From contig CAIJXU010000045.1 of the NCBI GenBank assembly GCA_903824725.1, positions 1-35,209 on the forward strand: DNA of 35,209 nucleotides. Reading direction: 5' to 3'. A model generated the notes under the pieces. That model searched no databases, was not told the origin of the DNA, and worked only from the letters and a program-made list of their open reading frames with translations. The position numbers and the translations under genes are program-made. Source of the DNA: an uncultured Bacteroidota bacterium. GTDB taxonomy: Bacteria; Bacteroidota; Bacteroidia; Chitinophagales; Chitinophagaceae. Position 1 is the stretch's first letter. Each line of letters starts with the position of its first letter. Of this stretch, positions 35,204 through 35,209 are shown in pieces.

Positions 35204-35209
35204 CGCCAA

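Noticed and set aside
1..35209. CRISPR arrays, insertion sequences, prophage, tRNA or rRNA genes
   Set aside because: None was recognised by eye. An HMM or covariance search could still find a divergent tRNA, but coding density leaves little room.
1..35209. TAnnTTTG matches as proof of promoters
   Set aside because: In DNA this AT-rich, dozens of chance matches on both strands are expected. Only intergenic copies in the right orientation near a start codon were kept, and with moderate confidence.

Overview
The window looks like a chromosomal segment of a Bacteroidota bacterium, most likely a Chitinophagaceae-type member. The evidence is AT-rich DNA, a SusC/SusD pair, a bacteroidete-type long SecA, a fused alpha/beta E1 dehydrogenase, DUF1573 proteins, signal peptides ending in 'AQ', no consistent Shine-Dalgarno sequences, and several exact matches to the Bacteroidota -7 promoter box TAnnTTTG placed just upstream of genes. 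No rRNA, tRNA, CRISPR array, insertion sequence or phage gene was seen. No gene-free stretch exceeds 300 bases. The longest are about 251 bases between atpG and secA, about 192 bases after the TonB_C-domain gene, and 190 bases upstream of susC.  Layout. 1-5985: a SusC-like transporter, a SusD-like lipoprotein and a DUF1735-type surface lipoprotein, closed by a strong terminator; no glycan-degrading enzyme or regulator is visible. 6034-6747: a secreted protein with a TonB C-terminal-like domain. 6767-6864: a compact minus-strand element that could be a small RNA or a microprotein gene. 6940-8981 (minus): an aminotransferase and two DUF1573 proteins. 9096-11474: a fused branched-chain 2-oxoacid dehydrogenase E1. 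11476-14073 (minus): a small exported protein, a YebC-family protein and an APC amino acid permease. 14219-18428: a tight operon of a dicarboxylate/amino acid symporter, a DedA protein, an MFS transporter and a GT9 glycosyltransferase. 18492-23662 (minus): malate dehydrogenase, a thioredoxin-like protein, an MlaF-type ATPase, LysA, ScpB and AtpG. 23914-33731 (plus): secA, deoC, an M20 amidohydrolase, maeB, an MlaE-type permease and a beta-CASP metallo-beta-lactamase. 33733-35182 (minus): an SRAP protein and a HigBA toxin-antitoxin module.  How the genes work together. Most of the window is housekeeping. Mdh and MaeB both act on malate. LysA, the aminotransferase, E1 and the transporters serve amino acid metabolism. 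SecA exports the many secreted proteins seen here. The MlaF-like ATPase and the MlaE-like permease are probably two halves of one lipid transporter, but they lie about 11 kb apart on opposite strands.  I found no clearly new multi-gene system. The items most worth a second look are the small-RNA/microprotein element at 6767-6864, the split Mla genes, promoters that nearly touch the start codons of E1 and lysA, and the secreted TonB_C-domain protein next to the SusCD unit.
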